Positions 1 to 8,577 are shown, counted from the first letter of the stretch. The stretch: 64,000 bases of DNA from Mesorhizobium ciceri biovar biserrulae WSM1271 (GCF_000185905.1 NC_014923.1:2565501-2629500), one strand, 5' to 3'. Notes: generated from the sequence alone by a model not told the origin. Numbers and translations: made by a program.

Positions 1-126
1 TCGAACGGCGTCCAGATCGCCAAGGTTTCTGCCGGCGTCGTCCTTGCCATCCTGCCGCTGGTCGTGGCTTCCCGCTTCATCCAGCGTTTCATCGTCCAGG
101 GCTTGACGTTCGGCAGCGTGAAATAG
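1..126 (+). CDS. Sugar ABC transporter permease, C-terminal end only
   Basis: The frame is open from the first base and reads about 41 residues to a TAG stop. It ends with a membrane segment and the tail RFIVQGLTFGSVK, the typical end of MalG-like (BPD_transp_1) sugar permeases, which often finish in RGLTAGAVKG. The rest of the gene lies left of the window. It precedes a sugar binding protein and another permease on the same strand, so it is probably the second inner-membrane subunit of the same importer. The substrate cannot be told. The family call rests on a short tail plus context. Confidence 0.75.
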   Translation, partial: SNGVQIAKVSAGVVLAILPLVVASRFIQRFIVQGLTFGSVK

Positions 127-221
127 GCCGGCCGCTCCGAGAGCCGACATGGCTCGCTAGCCGGTTATGAAATCGTGGCGGGATCACCGCCGCGTCCAGA
201 GGGAAAGAGGAGTAGAGAGTT

Positions 222-1517
222 ATGACTTGGAACAAGCAGACCTTGATCAAAATGCTGATGACGGCCGTGAGCGGGGCAGCTGTTGTCGGCGCATCGCTTC
301 CGGCCAGGGCGGCTGAGCCCATCACCTTGCACGCCTTGATGGAGGACGTGCCGGAAACCAAGATCATTGAAGCGCTGTTGCCCGAATTCGAGAAGCAGAC
401 CGGCATCAAGGTCGAGTTTGAGAAGATCGGCTATCCTGACATGCACGACAAGCTGGTGTCGCAGTTGACCGCGCCGCAGAGCTACTACAATGTGCTCGAG
501 GTCGACTTCCTGTGGGCCGGCGAATTTCCGGCGGCCGGCTGGCTGGCCGACCTGAAACCCTTCGTCGAGAAATCCAAATACGATCTGAGCCCCTTCATTC
601 CCTCGACGCTTGATCTGCTCGGCCGAACCGAGGACCAGCTTTTCCTGGTGCCCATGTACAACTACTCGATGGGCCTCCTCTACCGGAAGGACCTGATCGG
701 CGATGAGAAGCTCAAGGCCGCCTACAAGACGGCAACCGGCAAGGAGCTCGCTTTGCCGACGACGCTCGAAGATTATGTGGCGATTTCCAAATTCATGAAG
801 GCCAATGCCGGCGTCGCCGGAGCCGCGATGCAGGGCCAGCGCGGCGATCCCAACAGCATGGAATTCTCCAACTATCTGTTCTCCGCCGGCGGCAGCTATC
901 TCAATGCCGACGGCAAGGCGAGCCTCGACACGGCAGAGGCCAAGAAGGCGCTCGATCTCTATGTCGACAATATCCAGCACGGCGCCCAGCAAGGTGCCGT
1001 GTCGGCGACGCTCGACGACACCATGCGTCTGATGTGCAGCGGTTCCGCCTTCAGCATGGTCACCTATTGGTGGATGCTGCCGCAGATGGACGATGCCGTG
1101 AAGTGTCCGACGGTCGCCGGCAAGGTCGGCCTGTCGGTGATGCCGGGCGGCCATGGCGAGAGCGGCGGCTGGGGCTGGGGCATTCCCAAGAACACGTCGC
1201 CGGAAGAGCAGGAAGCCGCCTGGACCTTCATCCAGTGGGTGCAGAGCAAGGATGTTTCGGTGAAGCGCGCGCTCGAGGGCCACGCGCCCGTGCGCAGCGA
1301 TGTCTATGCCGATGCGGCGGTGCTGGCGAAATATCCCTTCTACAAGACCGCCCAGGATGTGGTGGCGACCGGCAAGTCGTTCCCGATCTTCACCTATTCG
1401 GCGCAATACGAGGATCTGCTCGGTACCCAGCTTTCGCTGGCGGCTGGCGGCCAGGCGACATCGGACGCGGCGCTGAAGGCGGCTTCCGACGGCCTGCAGG
1501 GGCTCCTCGACAAATAG
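222..1517 (+). CDS. Extracellular sugar-binding protein of an ABC importer
   Basis: A 431-residue periplasmic solute-binding protein of the MalE/UgpB-like family (SBP_bac_1). Residues 1-30 form a signal peptide (basic start, hydrophobic core, cleavage near LPARA-AEP). The mature protein starts with the usual beta strand and the text FEKQTGIKVEFEKIGYPDMHDKL typical of the family is present in shorter pieces (FEKQTGIKVEFE at about 58-69). The C-terminal half has the expected GGWGWGIPKNT segment. An AAAGAGGAG-like ribosome site lies just upstream of the ATG. It is flanked by two permease genes on the same strand, so it delivers ligand to that importer. No ATPase gene for this system is visible. 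The ligand is unknown; a polyol, sugar or oligosaccharide is likely from family alone. Confidence 0.88.
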   Translation: MTWNKQTLIKMLMTAVSGAAVVGASLPARAAEPITLHALMEDVPETKIIEALLPEFEKQTGIKVEFEKIGYPDMHDKLVSQLTAPQSYYNVLEVDFLWAGEFPAAGWLADLKPFVEKSKYDLSPFIPSTLDLLGRTEDQLFLVPMYNYSMGLLYRKDLIGDEKLKAAYKTATGKELALPTTLEDYVAISKFMKANAGVAGAAMQGQRGDPNSMEFSNYLFSAGGSYLNADGKASLDTAEAKKALDLYVDNIQHGAQQGAVSATLDDTMRLMCSGSAFSMVTYWWMLPQMDDAVKCPTVAGKVGLSVMPGGHGESGGWGWGIPKNTSPEEQEAAWTFIQWVQSKDVSVKRALEGHAPVRSDVYADAAVLAKYPFYKTAQDVVATGKSFPIFTYSAQYEDLLGTQLSLAAGGQATSDAALKAASDGLQGLLDK

Positions 1518-1628
1518 CGGTCCGGCTCGGCAAGGAGACCCGGCGCGGCGATGTCAGCCGCGCCGGATTTTCCAGACCCCGGATCTTGACGAGATCAGCA
1601 ACGCCACCCCGACCAAGGCTCGGCCACG

Positions 1629-2543
1629 ATGCACAATGCGATCAAAAAAGGATGGGCTGCCCGTGGCCGCGAGTGGCGGACCGGCTGGGCCTTTGCCTTG
1701 CCCGGCCTGCTGCTGCTGGCGATCGTGATGGGCTTTCCCCTGGCCTATGCCTGCATCCTCTCGATCTCCTCGATGACCTTGATCAAGCCGCAGCTCCTGC
1801 CGCTTGTCGGGTTCAAGAATTTCGCCTCGATGATCGGCGATGAGCTGTTCTGGAACGCGCTCTGGCTCACCGTGCGCTATTCGGCGGTGACCGTGGTCGG
1901 CGAATTCGTGATCGGGCTCGGCATTGCCCTGATGCTCAACCGGACGGTCCGGATGAAGCCGGTCTATTTCGCGGTTCTGACCATTCCCATGGCGATGTCG
2001 CCGATCAGCGTCGCCCTGATCTGGCGCATGCTGCTCCAGCCCAATCTCGGCATCGCCAATCATCTCATGGAGATATCAGGCCTGCCGCGCCTCGACTGGC
2101 TAGGCACGCCAGGCATGGCACTCTGGACGATGGCGGCGATCGACATCTGGCAGCAAATGTCCTTCGTCGTGCTGATCCTCGCCGCGGGGCTCGCCGCTTT
2201 GCCGCGCGATCCCTATGAGGCTGCTGAAGTGGACGGCGCGCGCGGCTGGCAGCAATTCCTCTACATCACGCTGCCGATGCTCCGGCCGGTTGCGGCGATC
2301 ACCATCATCATCCAGCTGATCAACGAGTTCCGGACCTACGATCTGCCCTATGTCCTGACCAAGGGCGGGCCGGGCAACGCGACCGAGGTGCTGAGCTTCT
2401 TTGCCTATCGCCGCGCCTTTCTCGGCCTTTCGCTCAACGAAGGCGCGGCAGCCGCGTTCGTGCTGCTGCTGATCGTCCTTCTGCTCACCGTGATCTTCTT
2501 CGCCGTCCTCGAACGCTCGCAATCGGGAGAGGGCCGGAAGTAG
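1629..2543 (+). CDS. Sugar ABC transporter permease (MalF-like)
   Basis: A 304-residue inner-membrane permease of the BPD_transp_1 family with about six membrane segments. The EAA loop that docks the ATPase is visible as EAAEVDGARGWQQFLYITLP around residues 198-217. The C-terminal text YDLPYVLTKGGPGNATEVL is the usual MalF/LacF-type signature. It sits 111 bases after the binding protein and belongs to the same importer. The proposed ATG has a weak ribosome site. The gene order (permease, binding protein, permease) differs from the usual binding protein first order, so a separate promoter or processing may set the dosage; this is inference. Confidence 0.9.
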   Translation: MHNAIKKGWAARGREWRTGWAFALPGLLLLAIVMGFPLAYACILSISSMTLIKPQLLPLVGFKNFASMIGDELFWNALWLTVRYSAVTVVGEFVIGLGIALMLNRTVRMKPVYFAVLTIPMAMSPISVALIWRMLLQPNLGIANHLMEISGLPRLDWLGTPGMALWTMAAIDIWQQMSFVVLILAAGLAALPRDPYEAAEVDGARGWQQFLYITLPMLRPVAAITIIIQLINEFRTYDLPYVLTKGGPGNATEVLSFFAYRRAFLGLSLNEGAAAAFVLLLIVLLLTVIFFAVLERSQSGEGRK

Positions 2544-2603
2544 GGCTGTTAAGCCTTGAGCAATCTATGCGGTCTATCCTGGCCTGCAGATTGTCGAGGG
2601 AAC

Positions 2604-3137
2604 ATGAAACGCCAGCCGCTTCTGCTTTTCGCCTTTCCGTTTCTCATTCTGGCGGTCCTGGCAGGGGAGCGCATGGCGACCTTGTTGCTGGGCATCTATC
2701 CAGCCAGCCCCACCGCATGGTGGCTATGGCTTGAACTGCGCCCTCTGTCGACGGTGCTTTGGCAGCAGGTGGATGTCTGGCTGGGCGGTTCCATGGCTTT
2801 CGAAGCCGCTATCCTTGCCGCCGCATCGATCGTCTGCTGGATGGCGTGCCACGCCAAGCGGTCGGCTTTCTTCTTCCTCGCCAACCATATCGCCCTGATT
2901 TTCGCCGGGCTGATGATCGCGGTCGGCAGCCATTCGGAAACGGCAAGCACGATTGCCGAATTCACGTCGCCCAAGGGTCTTCCCTATTCGCTGGCCGTCG
3001 ATTTCACCTTCAAGAACAGCTTGGTGCTGCTTTTGGGCTTCGTGGCCTGTGCCTACTGCCACATCGCCTTTCTCACCGAGGCGCGGGAGCGGTCCGTCCG
3101 GGCCATCCGCATCCTGGCGCTGCAGCGCGATCTCTAG
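2604..3137 (+). CDS. Small polytopic membrane protein of unknown function
   Basis: A 177-residue protein with about four hydrophobic segments (near residues 6-25, 63-85, 89-112 and 134-155) and short loops. I do not recognise the family and see no catalytic motif. I place the start at ATG 2604 because GAGGGA lies just upstream; an in-frame TTG at 2556 would add 16 polar residues with no ribosome site. It begins 60 bases after the ABC permease on the same strand, so it could be co-transcribed. It runs tail to tail with the minus-strand gene ending at 3182, with no obvious terminator between. Real gene status is supported by length and membrane topology only. Confidence 0.6.
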   Translation: MKRQPLLLFAFPFLILAVLAGERMATLLLGIYPASPTAWWLWLELRPLSTVLWQQVDVWLGGSMAFEAAILAAASIVCWMACHAKRSAFFFLANHIALIFAGLMIAVGSHSETASTIAEFTSPKGLPYSLAVDFTFKNSLVLLLGFVACAYCHIAFLTEARERSVRAIRILALQRDL

Positions 3138-3181
3138 ATCATTCGCCACTTACACCTTGCACGATCCGGGCTCTGCCGGGT

Positions 3182-3775
3182 CTAGTTGATCCGGCGGTAA
3201 TAGACCTTGCCGTCGGGCTGCTGGATGCGCTGGTAATTGGAGCTGGGAGCAGGGGGCGACGCCGATGCGATTCTCCTCCTGGGTGCGGGCGCTTCGATGA
3301 CGCCGGGTTCGCTCGCGCTCTCGCCGCCGAGGGCTTCGGGCGCTTGCGCCAGCGTGCTGGTGGCGATTTCGGACGGTTCTTCCACGCCCGGCATGGCCTC
3401 GCCGCCGGCGACCGGCATAGTCTGCCCAAGCCGGGCAATGCTGGCATCGATCTCGTTGAAGCTGCCTTGCAACTGGCTGTCCAGTTTCTCGAACCGGCTC
3501 TGAAAACCGTTGTTGACCGTGTCGAGCCGGGCTGCGATCCGCTGCTCGAATGCGCCGAGCTGCTCCAGCCGCGCCTCGACGAAACGCAGGTCGCTCATGC
3601 CCCGATAGAGATAGACCGCGGCCGCCATGTTGACTGCGGTGATCAGAAGCGCGCCGCCGGCGACGATGACGGCGATCGTCTTTGCCTTGCTGGGTTTCCC
3701 GGCGGCAGCCGGTTCGCGCTGTTCCTGGTTTCCGATATCGATCGCCGGCATGTCCGGTTCGCTGATCATCGTCAT
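3182..3775 (-). CDS. Membrane-anchored coiled-coil protein at the end of the Tad operon
   Basis: A 197-residue protein. The N-terminal 30 residues are cytoplasmic, followed by one membrane span (about 33-55, AKTIAVIVAGGALLITAV) and a heptad-like helical region (about 60-115, with LEQLGAFEQRIAARLD and LDSQLQGSFNEIDASIARL) that should form a periplasmic coiled coil. The tail is proline-alanine rich and ends SSNYQRIQQPDGKVYYRRIN. The start ATG overlaps the stop of the L,D-transpeptidase gene as ATGA, which implies translational coupling. I recognise no named family. Its topology suits a scaffold or a partner of the envelope enzyme next to it; that role is inferred. Confidence 0.7.
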   Translation of the reverse strand: MTMISEPDMPAIDIGNQEQREPAAAGKPSKAKTIAVIVAGGALLITAVNMAAAVYLYRGMSDLRFVEARLEQLGAFEQRIAARLDTVNNGFQSRFEKLDSQLQGSFNEIDASIARLGQTMPVAGGEAMPGVEEPSEIATSTLAQAPEALGGESASEPGVIEAPAPRRRIASASPPAPSSNYQRIQQPDGKVYYRRIN

Positions 3776-4362
3776 TGGACCACCACCTTTGCGCCGACCG
3801 CGACGCGTTTGAAAAGATCGATCACATCCGTGTTGGTGAGGCGAAAACAGCCCGATGTCCCGTCGAAGCCGACACCCGACGGGTCGTTGGTGCCGTGTAT
3901 GCGGTAGAGCGTGTCGCGCCCGTCCCGCGACAGGTAGAGCGCCCTTGCGCCGAGCGGGTTGTAGGGGCCGGCGGGCACCATTTTCGGCAGCTCCGGCTGG
4001 CGCGCGCGCATTTCCTGCGGCGGGCGCCACTCCGGCCATTCGGTCTTCGCCCCCACCTTGACGATGCCGGTCCAGCCGAACCCGTCGCGCCCGACGCTGA
4101 TCTGGTAGCGCAGCGCCTGGCCCTGGCGGGTCACCAGGTAAAGCGCCTTCTCGTCCTTGCGGATGATGATCGTTCCCGGCTGCTCGGCCGTTCTAAAGGT
4201 AACGGCCTTGCGCAGGCTGGGTCCCATCGCCGGCAGCGGCGGCCGCTCCGAAAGTGCTGATCGCGCCTCGGCGAAGCCGTGGACGGACAGCGCCAGCGCC
4301 ATGCCGAGCACGCAGGCGCCGGCGAGCTTTGGGGCGATCCGGTATCTATCGGGCAGCGTCAT
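3772..4362 (-). CDS. L,D-transpeptidase (YkuD family)
   Basis: A 196-residue exported enzyme. Residues 1-33 are a signal peptide. The catalytic domain (about 60-196) has the family pair: His156 in HGTNDP and the nucleophile Cys172 in TSGCFRLTN. This family joins meso-diaminopimelate residues in peptidoglycan or attaches proteins to it in the periplasm. The variant SGCFRL instead of the common SGCIRM keeps the reactive Cys, so the enzyme should be active. The start overlaps the end of cpaE by 17 bases and the stop overlaps the next start by 4, so it is built into the pilus operon. A job in remodelling the wall for the pilus machine is inferred from that position. Confidence 0.88.
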   Translation of the reverse strand: MTLPDRYRIAPKLAGACVLGMALALSVHGFAEARSALSERPPLPAMGPSLRKAVTFRTAEQPGTIIIRKDEKALYLVTRQGQALRYQISVGRDGFGWTGIVKVGAKTEWPEWRPPQEMRARQPELPKMVPAGPYNPLGARALYLSRDGRDTLYRIHGTNDPSGVGFDGTSGCFRLTNTDVIDLFKRVAVGAKVVVQ

Positions 4363-5509
4363 CGAGCCGCTCTTTGAACATCCGCTTCAGATCCTTGTTG
4401 AAGCGCGCCCGCCCATCCACTTCGGAAGGCGGGATGGCCCTGTTCAGCGCATCGGTCAGAAGCGCATTGTCCAGCGCGACCGACTTGATGTGCGGCGCCT
4501 TGAAGATCTTTTCGAGCTCGCTGCGCGAAAAATGGTTCCCGAACCATTTGCGCTTGTGCTTGTTGGCGACCAGCGTGATGCTGACCGCATTGCCGCGCAG
4601 CTCGCGGATCTTCTTGTAGAGCCGCTTGCCTTGCCGCAGCGAAGCGACATTGAGTTCGAACACGATGAAGATCTCGTCGCTCGTCGACAGCACGGAATTG
4701 TGCCAGGGCGTTTCCAGATTGGGCAGGTCGATGACGATGTCGTCGAAGCGGTAGGCGACGAGGTCGAGCAGCCGGAAGACGAAATCGCTGCCATGCGGCT
4801 CGAACGGCAGTTGCGGCCGCTCGAATGCGTAGAGGGTGAGGCCGGACGGGCGCGACAGCTTGATGACGTCCATCAGCTCGACATCGAGCCGCTCCGGCTG
4901 GCCGATGATGCCGGCAAGGTCGAACTGGTTGAACAGATTGAGATAGGCGCCGCAATTGGCGCTCTGGAAATCCAGGTCCACGAGACAGGTGGACGCCGCG
5001 CGCTCGCCCGATTTCGACGCCAGGAATTCGGCCGCCGACAGCGCCAGCGTCGTGGCGCCGGCGCCGCCGCTGGCGCTGATGAAGGTGATGATCCGGCTTT
5101 TCGTTCCCTGGTTGCCGGTGTCGTGGAAGGTCACCGCATTGAGCAGCTCCTTGCCGTCGAGCGGCTTGTGCAGCCAGTCCGAGGCGTTCATGCGCACCAA
5201 AACGCGCGTCTGCTCCGAGCTCAGCTCGTCGGAAACCGCGATCAGCGGCACGCTGGCCCACAGCGCGCGCGCCTCGACGATGCCCGGCCTGCCGAGCAGC
5301 TCGCCATTGCCGAGATCGAGGATGACGATGCCCGGGCGCGTGTCGGCCGGCGGCCCCTTGAGGAAGTCGCTCGTCTCGGAGACCCTGACGTCATAGATCG
5401 CCAGCGCATCGAGCCGCGTCGCCACATCGCGCTTGAAATTCGGATCCGACGAAAACAGCGCCACCTGCTTGCGCTTGGTCGGCGTAACCTTGGTGTTGAT
5501 GGCGTTCAT
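4346..5509 (-). CDS. cpaE: Tad pilus localisation ATPase-like protein CpaE/TadZ
   Basis: A 387-residue protein. Residues 14-125 form a receiver-like domain (QVALFSSDPNFKRD, then IVILDLGNGELLG with the acidic residue), and residues 137-380 a ParA/MinD-like domain. The P-loop region (145-154) reads SASGGAGATT: the lysine of a normal KGGxGKT motif is replaced, as in other atypical Walker-A CpaE/TadZ proteins. These proteins mark the pole or site of pilus assembly. The ATG overlaps the upstream tadE stop as ATGA; a longer reading to 5737 would lie inside that gene. The gene lies after two tadE genes and before the L,D-transpeptidase. Confidence 0.9.
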   Translation of the reverse strand: MNAINTKVTPTKRKQVALFSSDPNFKRDVATRLDALAIYDVRVSETSDFLKGPPADTRPGIVILDLGNGELLGRPGIVEARALWASVPLIAVSDELSSEQTRVLVRMNASDWLHKPLDGKELLNAVTFHDTGNQGTKSRIITFISASGGAGATTLALSAAEFLASKSGERAASTCLVDLDFQSANCGAYLNLFNQFDLAGIIGQPERLDVELMDVIKLSRPSGLTLYAFERPQLPFEPHGSDFVFRLLDLVAYRFDDIVIDLPNLETPWHNSVLSTSDEIFIVFELNVASLRQGKRLYKKIRELRGNAVSITLVANKHKRKWFGNHFSRSELEKIFKAPHIKSVALDNALLTDALNRAIPPSEVDGRARFNKDLKRMFKERLDDAAR

Positions 5510-6141
5510 GGCGCGGTGCTCTTCAAATCTTCGCCCGTGACGGTGCTGAGCATGGAGGGCATGGTGATGTTTCCGAATCCGAGCAGTCCGCCCAGAAAGA
5601 AGAAATTGAAGGTCAAATTCTGCAGGCTGACGGTTATTGTCGGAACAGGTCCGCCCAGACGGGTCTGGTAGCCCAAGCCGGTGGCGCTGTAGGTAATCAC
5701 CACGTTGTCGCGGTGCAGCCCGGGAAAGAAGTGGCACATGCCAACTCGCTGGTCTGTGCCCGCCGCTGGACAGGCGTTATCGTTGGTGTTTGCCGTGTCG
5801 CCGCGGAAGATGCGGCTGAAGTTAGCGGCATTGAATGCGCCGGCATTGCTGCACGCTCCTGCGCTGCCGGTGTATTTGCAGACGAAGGGTCCATAGGCGG
5901 CAGCTACGACCGGAGCGCCCGGTGTCGTCGTCGGTCCGGCTCCCGTAAGTGCGGTGGCAACTGGATCGGAAATGGAGGCCAGACGTGCGCCGAGTTGCAC
6001 GGCCTTGGTGGCGGCGTTCCATTGATACAACGCATAACCGAAATCGACGAAGCCGAGCACAAGGGTAAACAGCAGCGTCGATACGATGGCCATCTCCACC
6101 ATCGTCGCACCGTCCTCGGATTTTGCGAAGTCCCTGATCAT
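5506..6141 (-). CDS. tadE: TadE-family minor pseudopilin (second copy)
   Basis: A 211-residue protein. The N-terminus carries the TadE signature EDGATMVEMAIVS (residues 9-21), with a G-A processing point, a glutamate five residues on and a hydrophobic helix after it. That fits cleavage by the CpaA prepilin peptidase. The periplasmic part (about 50-200) has four cysteines in two groups, so disulfides are likely. The start lies 2 bases past the stop of the first tadE, and its stop overlaps the start of cpaE. TadE and TadF pseudopilins are needed for Tad pilus assembly; which of the two this copy replaces is not clear. Confidence 0.87.
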   Translation of the reverse strand: MIRDFAKSEDGATMVEMAIVSTLLFTLVLGFVDFGYALYQWNAATKAVQLGARLASISDPVATALTGAGPTTTPGAPVVAAAYGPFVCKYTGSAGACSNAGAFNAANFSRIFRGDTANTNDNACPAAGTDQRVGMCHFFPGLHRDNVVITYSATGLGYQTRLGGPVPTITVSLQNLTFNFFFLGGLLGFGNITMPSMLSTVTGEDLKSTAP

Positions 6142-6143
6142 GA

Positions 6144-6689
6144 TCAGAACCGGATTAACCGCTCCTCGTGAAGGCCGCCGAGGATAATCGGGCCGATGCC
6201 GATGATGGAGAGCATCCCGATCCCAGTGTATGGGTAGGTGCCGACCGCGCGGACGACGCAGACTTGTGCCGTGGTGGAGCGATACTTGGTCACGCCGGCC
6301 ACCACGGCCTCTTGGCAGGTGTTGTTCATGGTCACCGTGACATCCGCTGTCCGCCAGCCACTGATACGCGGAACGTCTGGAACGCCTGACACTCCCACTG
6401 CCGTCTTCCCAAACACCGCGATGTTTGTGGCTACGCCCGCACAGTCGATCGCCGCGAGCCCAGCATCGGTATACAACTTACTGTTGCAGCGCGCGGCAAA
6501 GCGGGCACCATCCGTAAGCCCAGCCTCCATCAGCAGCTTGTCGTGGATCAAATTGCCGAACTCGAACACGCCCGCCGACAACATCAGCATCAGCGGCGCG
6601 ATCAGCGCCATTTCGACGAGCGCTGTGCCGCGCCCATCGCGTTGAAATCTATTGAGATGATGGCCTAGCGTTGCGATCATCATCGTCAC
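6144..6689 (-). CDS. tadE: TadE-family minor pseudopilin (first copy)
   Basis: A 181-residue TadE-like protein. The signature DGRGTALVEMALIAPLML (about residues 18-35) gives the processing glycine, the glutamate and the hydrophobic helix. Four cysteines lie in the periplasmic part. The first possible start is GTG 6689, which overlaps the tadG stop as GTGA; an ATG two codons later (6683) is equally possible. It sits between tadG and the second tadE in one tight operon. TadE-type pseudopilins are thought to prime or cap the Flp fibre. Sequence differs strongly from the neighbouring copy outside the leader, so this is not a recent duplication. Confidence 0.85.
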   Translation of the reverse strand: MTMMIATLGHHLNRFQRDGRGTALVEMALIAPLMLMLSAGVFEFGNLIHDKLLMEAGLTDGARFAARCNSKLYTDAGLAAIDCAGVATNIAVFGKTAVGVSGVPDVPRISGWRTADVTVTMNNTCQEAVVAGVTKYRSTTAQVCVVRAVGTYPYTGIGMLSIIGIGPIILGGLHEERLIRF

Positions 6690-8215
6690 CGGTAAAGCTG
6701 GGCTTCGTCGCGGAGGAAATTATCAAGCGTTTTCTGACCGTCGTGACCAGTGATGTCGACCAGTTCAACCATCACGGAAGCATCATCCGACGCTGACATG
6801 ACCGGTTCCGTAAGGAAGAAGCTGCCGAAGGCTTCGACCGGCAGATCGGTGCTATGCCCGGACAAATCCTTGCCTGCAGCTTCGAGTGCATTGCAGTTCA
6901 GGATTGCACCATAGAGCAGACGCCGGTCCACCGATGTGACAGGTGGTTGGCAACCAGCCGACGGTGTTCCGAGCTCTCCACCTGTCGACGCGGTGCCCAC
7001 TAACCCGGCTGATATCTCGTAACGGTAAACCTCATAGCGCGTCGGTTTGGTCGTATCCCATGAAGATGGATGGGCAGCGGAACCGAAGTTGGTGCTCCAA
7101 TAGCCGGCGAAATCCCAATTTCCGTCGCCCATACGGCCCCCCTGATAGGGAGTTGTCGCATCGCGCGGAAGGCCCTTTGTTCCAGCCTCCGTGAACGAAA
7201 GCTGGTTCATGGCAGGGCATTGGTTTACGCTGCCTTTGACCTGTTTTGCCCCTTTTCGGACATTCGCGGAAGGACCGTATTCGGGGCTATTGAAGGTGCC
7301 GCCGGCTCCAATCCCAAAACGAACGTTGAAGGCGTCCTGCACCGGACCGGCGTTCTGACCGGTCTTCGTCGAGACGCTTGCAGAATTGTAGCAGCCAATA
7401 GGCTTTGACGTCGCAATGGTTTGAGCCAGAGCTTGGGCACCATTTCCCACACCTGCCGGAGGCTCGAGAAAGCCGAAGTTACCGGGACCGGCGGCAGCTC
7501 CGCTACCGACTTTCCTCAGTTCGATCAACCGACGATGGACATCTGGATTAGAAACGGCCTGCGCCAGTGTGTATCCGCCCGCCGAATTGGTCCCGTTCAC
7601 CATCTCATAAGGGTTGCACATGAAGACAGGCGTGAAATCGCAGACGCCCGAGGTGAAGCCCGCCACGGCGACTGCCCCTACGTTAAAGCTGTTGCTGGCG
7701 CCGGACGACAAAAAGGAAGCCGGGAAGATTGCATCAAAGCCTGTGGGCGTGACAGTCACTTGGATGAACCGTGTTTGCCCTTCCCCCACGGCGGGATCGG
7801 CGTCCGCGAGATAAGTTGCCTGGTTGGCTACTGTTATCTGAATGCCGTCCGCGGCAGGGATAGCTTTCAGAAAGCACCATGAGATACTTCCGGCACTATT
7901 GCATCGCTGTGTGCCTCCCGGTTGGCCGGCCAATAGGATTCTTGGGCCTGCTGTCGAGAACTGGCTCTCATTGCGAACAAGCACGTCCATTGCGCGTTCA
8001 GCCCTCACCCAGGCCCCGCTGCTTCCGTCTAGCTCGGCCGCCGCTGCAAGTGCAAAGCTGTCGGCGCCCTTCTGTAAATCATTGTGCAGATTGTTGATCC
8101 GGCTCATGTCGATGGCCAATAGGGAAAAGCCAATGATTGCCGGCAGCGTGATGCTGACGAGGATCAGCGCTATTCCTCTCTGATCGTTCCAGAAGGCACG
8201 AATGGTCCCCAACAT
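6686..8215 (-). CDS. tadG: Tad pilus protein TadG
   Basis: A 509-residue protein with one N-terminal membrane helix in a TadE/G-like leader (QRGIALILVSITLPAIIGFS, residues 12-31) and the text AIDMSRINNLHNDLQKGAD that follows in TadG proteins. The large periplasmic part is rich in Gly, Ala, Ser and Thr and has several cysteines. TadG is a membrane component of the Flp pilus machine, sometimes with a von Willebrand-like domain; here I cannot see a clear MIDAS motif. The stop overlaps the tadE start. About 70 bases separate the start from the lipoprotein gene upstream. Confidence 0.85.
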   Translation of the reverse strand: MLGTIRAFWNDQRGIALILVSITLPAIIGFSLLAIDMSRINNLHNDLQKGADSFALAAAAELDGSSGAWVRAERAMDVLVRNESQFSTAGPRILLAGQPGGTQRCNSAGSISWCFLKAIPAADGIQITVANQATYLADADPAVGEGQTRFIQVTVTPTGFDAIFPASFLSSGASNSFNVGAVAVAGFTSGVCDFTPVFMCNPYEMVNGTNSAGGYTLAQAVSNPDVHRRLIELRKVGSGAAAGPGNFGFLEPPAGVGNGAQALAQTIATSKPIGCYNSASVSTKTGQNAGPVQDAFNVRFGIGAGGTFNSPEYGPSANVRKGAKQVKGSVNQCPAMNQLSFTEAGTKGLPRDATTPYQGGRMGDGNWDFAGYWSTNFGSAAHPSSWDTTKPTRYEVYRYEISAGLVGTASTGGELGTPSAGCQPPVTSVDRRLLYGAILNCNALEAAGKDLSGHSTDLPVEAFGSFFLTEPVMSASDDASVMVELVDITGHDGQKTLDNFLRDEAQLYR

Positions 8216-8286
8216 GACCTTACTCTCTGCTTTCTTGCGCCAGAGCCCCTCGCATGCCCGACGCCCTCCGCATCCTTCCGTTCAGT

Positions 8287-8577
8287 TCACTGCGTCACAC
8301 CCGACCCGCCGACATTGACCGTGATGGCTGGTGGCGGCGGCGGTGGCGGTGGATATTTGTAGGCTTGGGCAACAGCCGCGGCGCGCGTGCCGTCGCCTTC
8401 GATATGTGTATTCCTGGAAGCCGGGTTGAGCGGATCGACCGTCTGCAGCATCGAATTGAATTTCTGCGTATCGCCGGCCGCCAGGGTCACCGAGTCGTAA
8501 TGGTTCAGATAGTCCGCGGCGCAGCCCGACAACGCGCTGGCGCACAGAATGAGGATCAAGGCGCTATTTCTTGACAT
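8287..8577 (-). CDS. Small proline-tailed lipoprotein in the CpaD position
   Basis: A 96-residue lipoprotein. The signal has lipobox LSGC with Cys19. The mature part contains YLNHYDSVTLAAGDTQKFN and ends in a run of eight prolines before AITVNVGGSGVTQ. The ATG at 8577 overlaps the end of cpaC by 14 bases. A longer reading from 8649 would lie inside cpaC and would break the lipoprotein signal. In classical cpa loci this slot encodes CpaD, an outer-membrane lipoprotein of about 200 residues. The YDSVTLAAGD segment resembles what I recall of CpaD-like proteins, but the protein is half the size. It probably serves as a pilotin or accessory to the CpaC secretin; that is inference. Confidence 0.75.
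   Translation of the reverse strand: MSRNSALILILCASALSGCAADYLNHYDSVTLAAGDTQKFNSMLQTVDPLNPASRNTHIEGDGTRAAAVAQAYKYPPPPPPPPAITVNVGGSGVTQ

Noticed and set aside
165..1406. A 413-codon open frame on the minus strand
   Set aside because: It lies fully antisense to the sugar-binding protein gene, is rich in Arg, His and Gly, and has no family features; it is a high-GC shadow.
4157..5671. A 504-codon plus-strand open frame
   Set aside because: It is antisense to cpaE and the L,D-transpeptidase gene, both of which have clear motifs and coupled starts.
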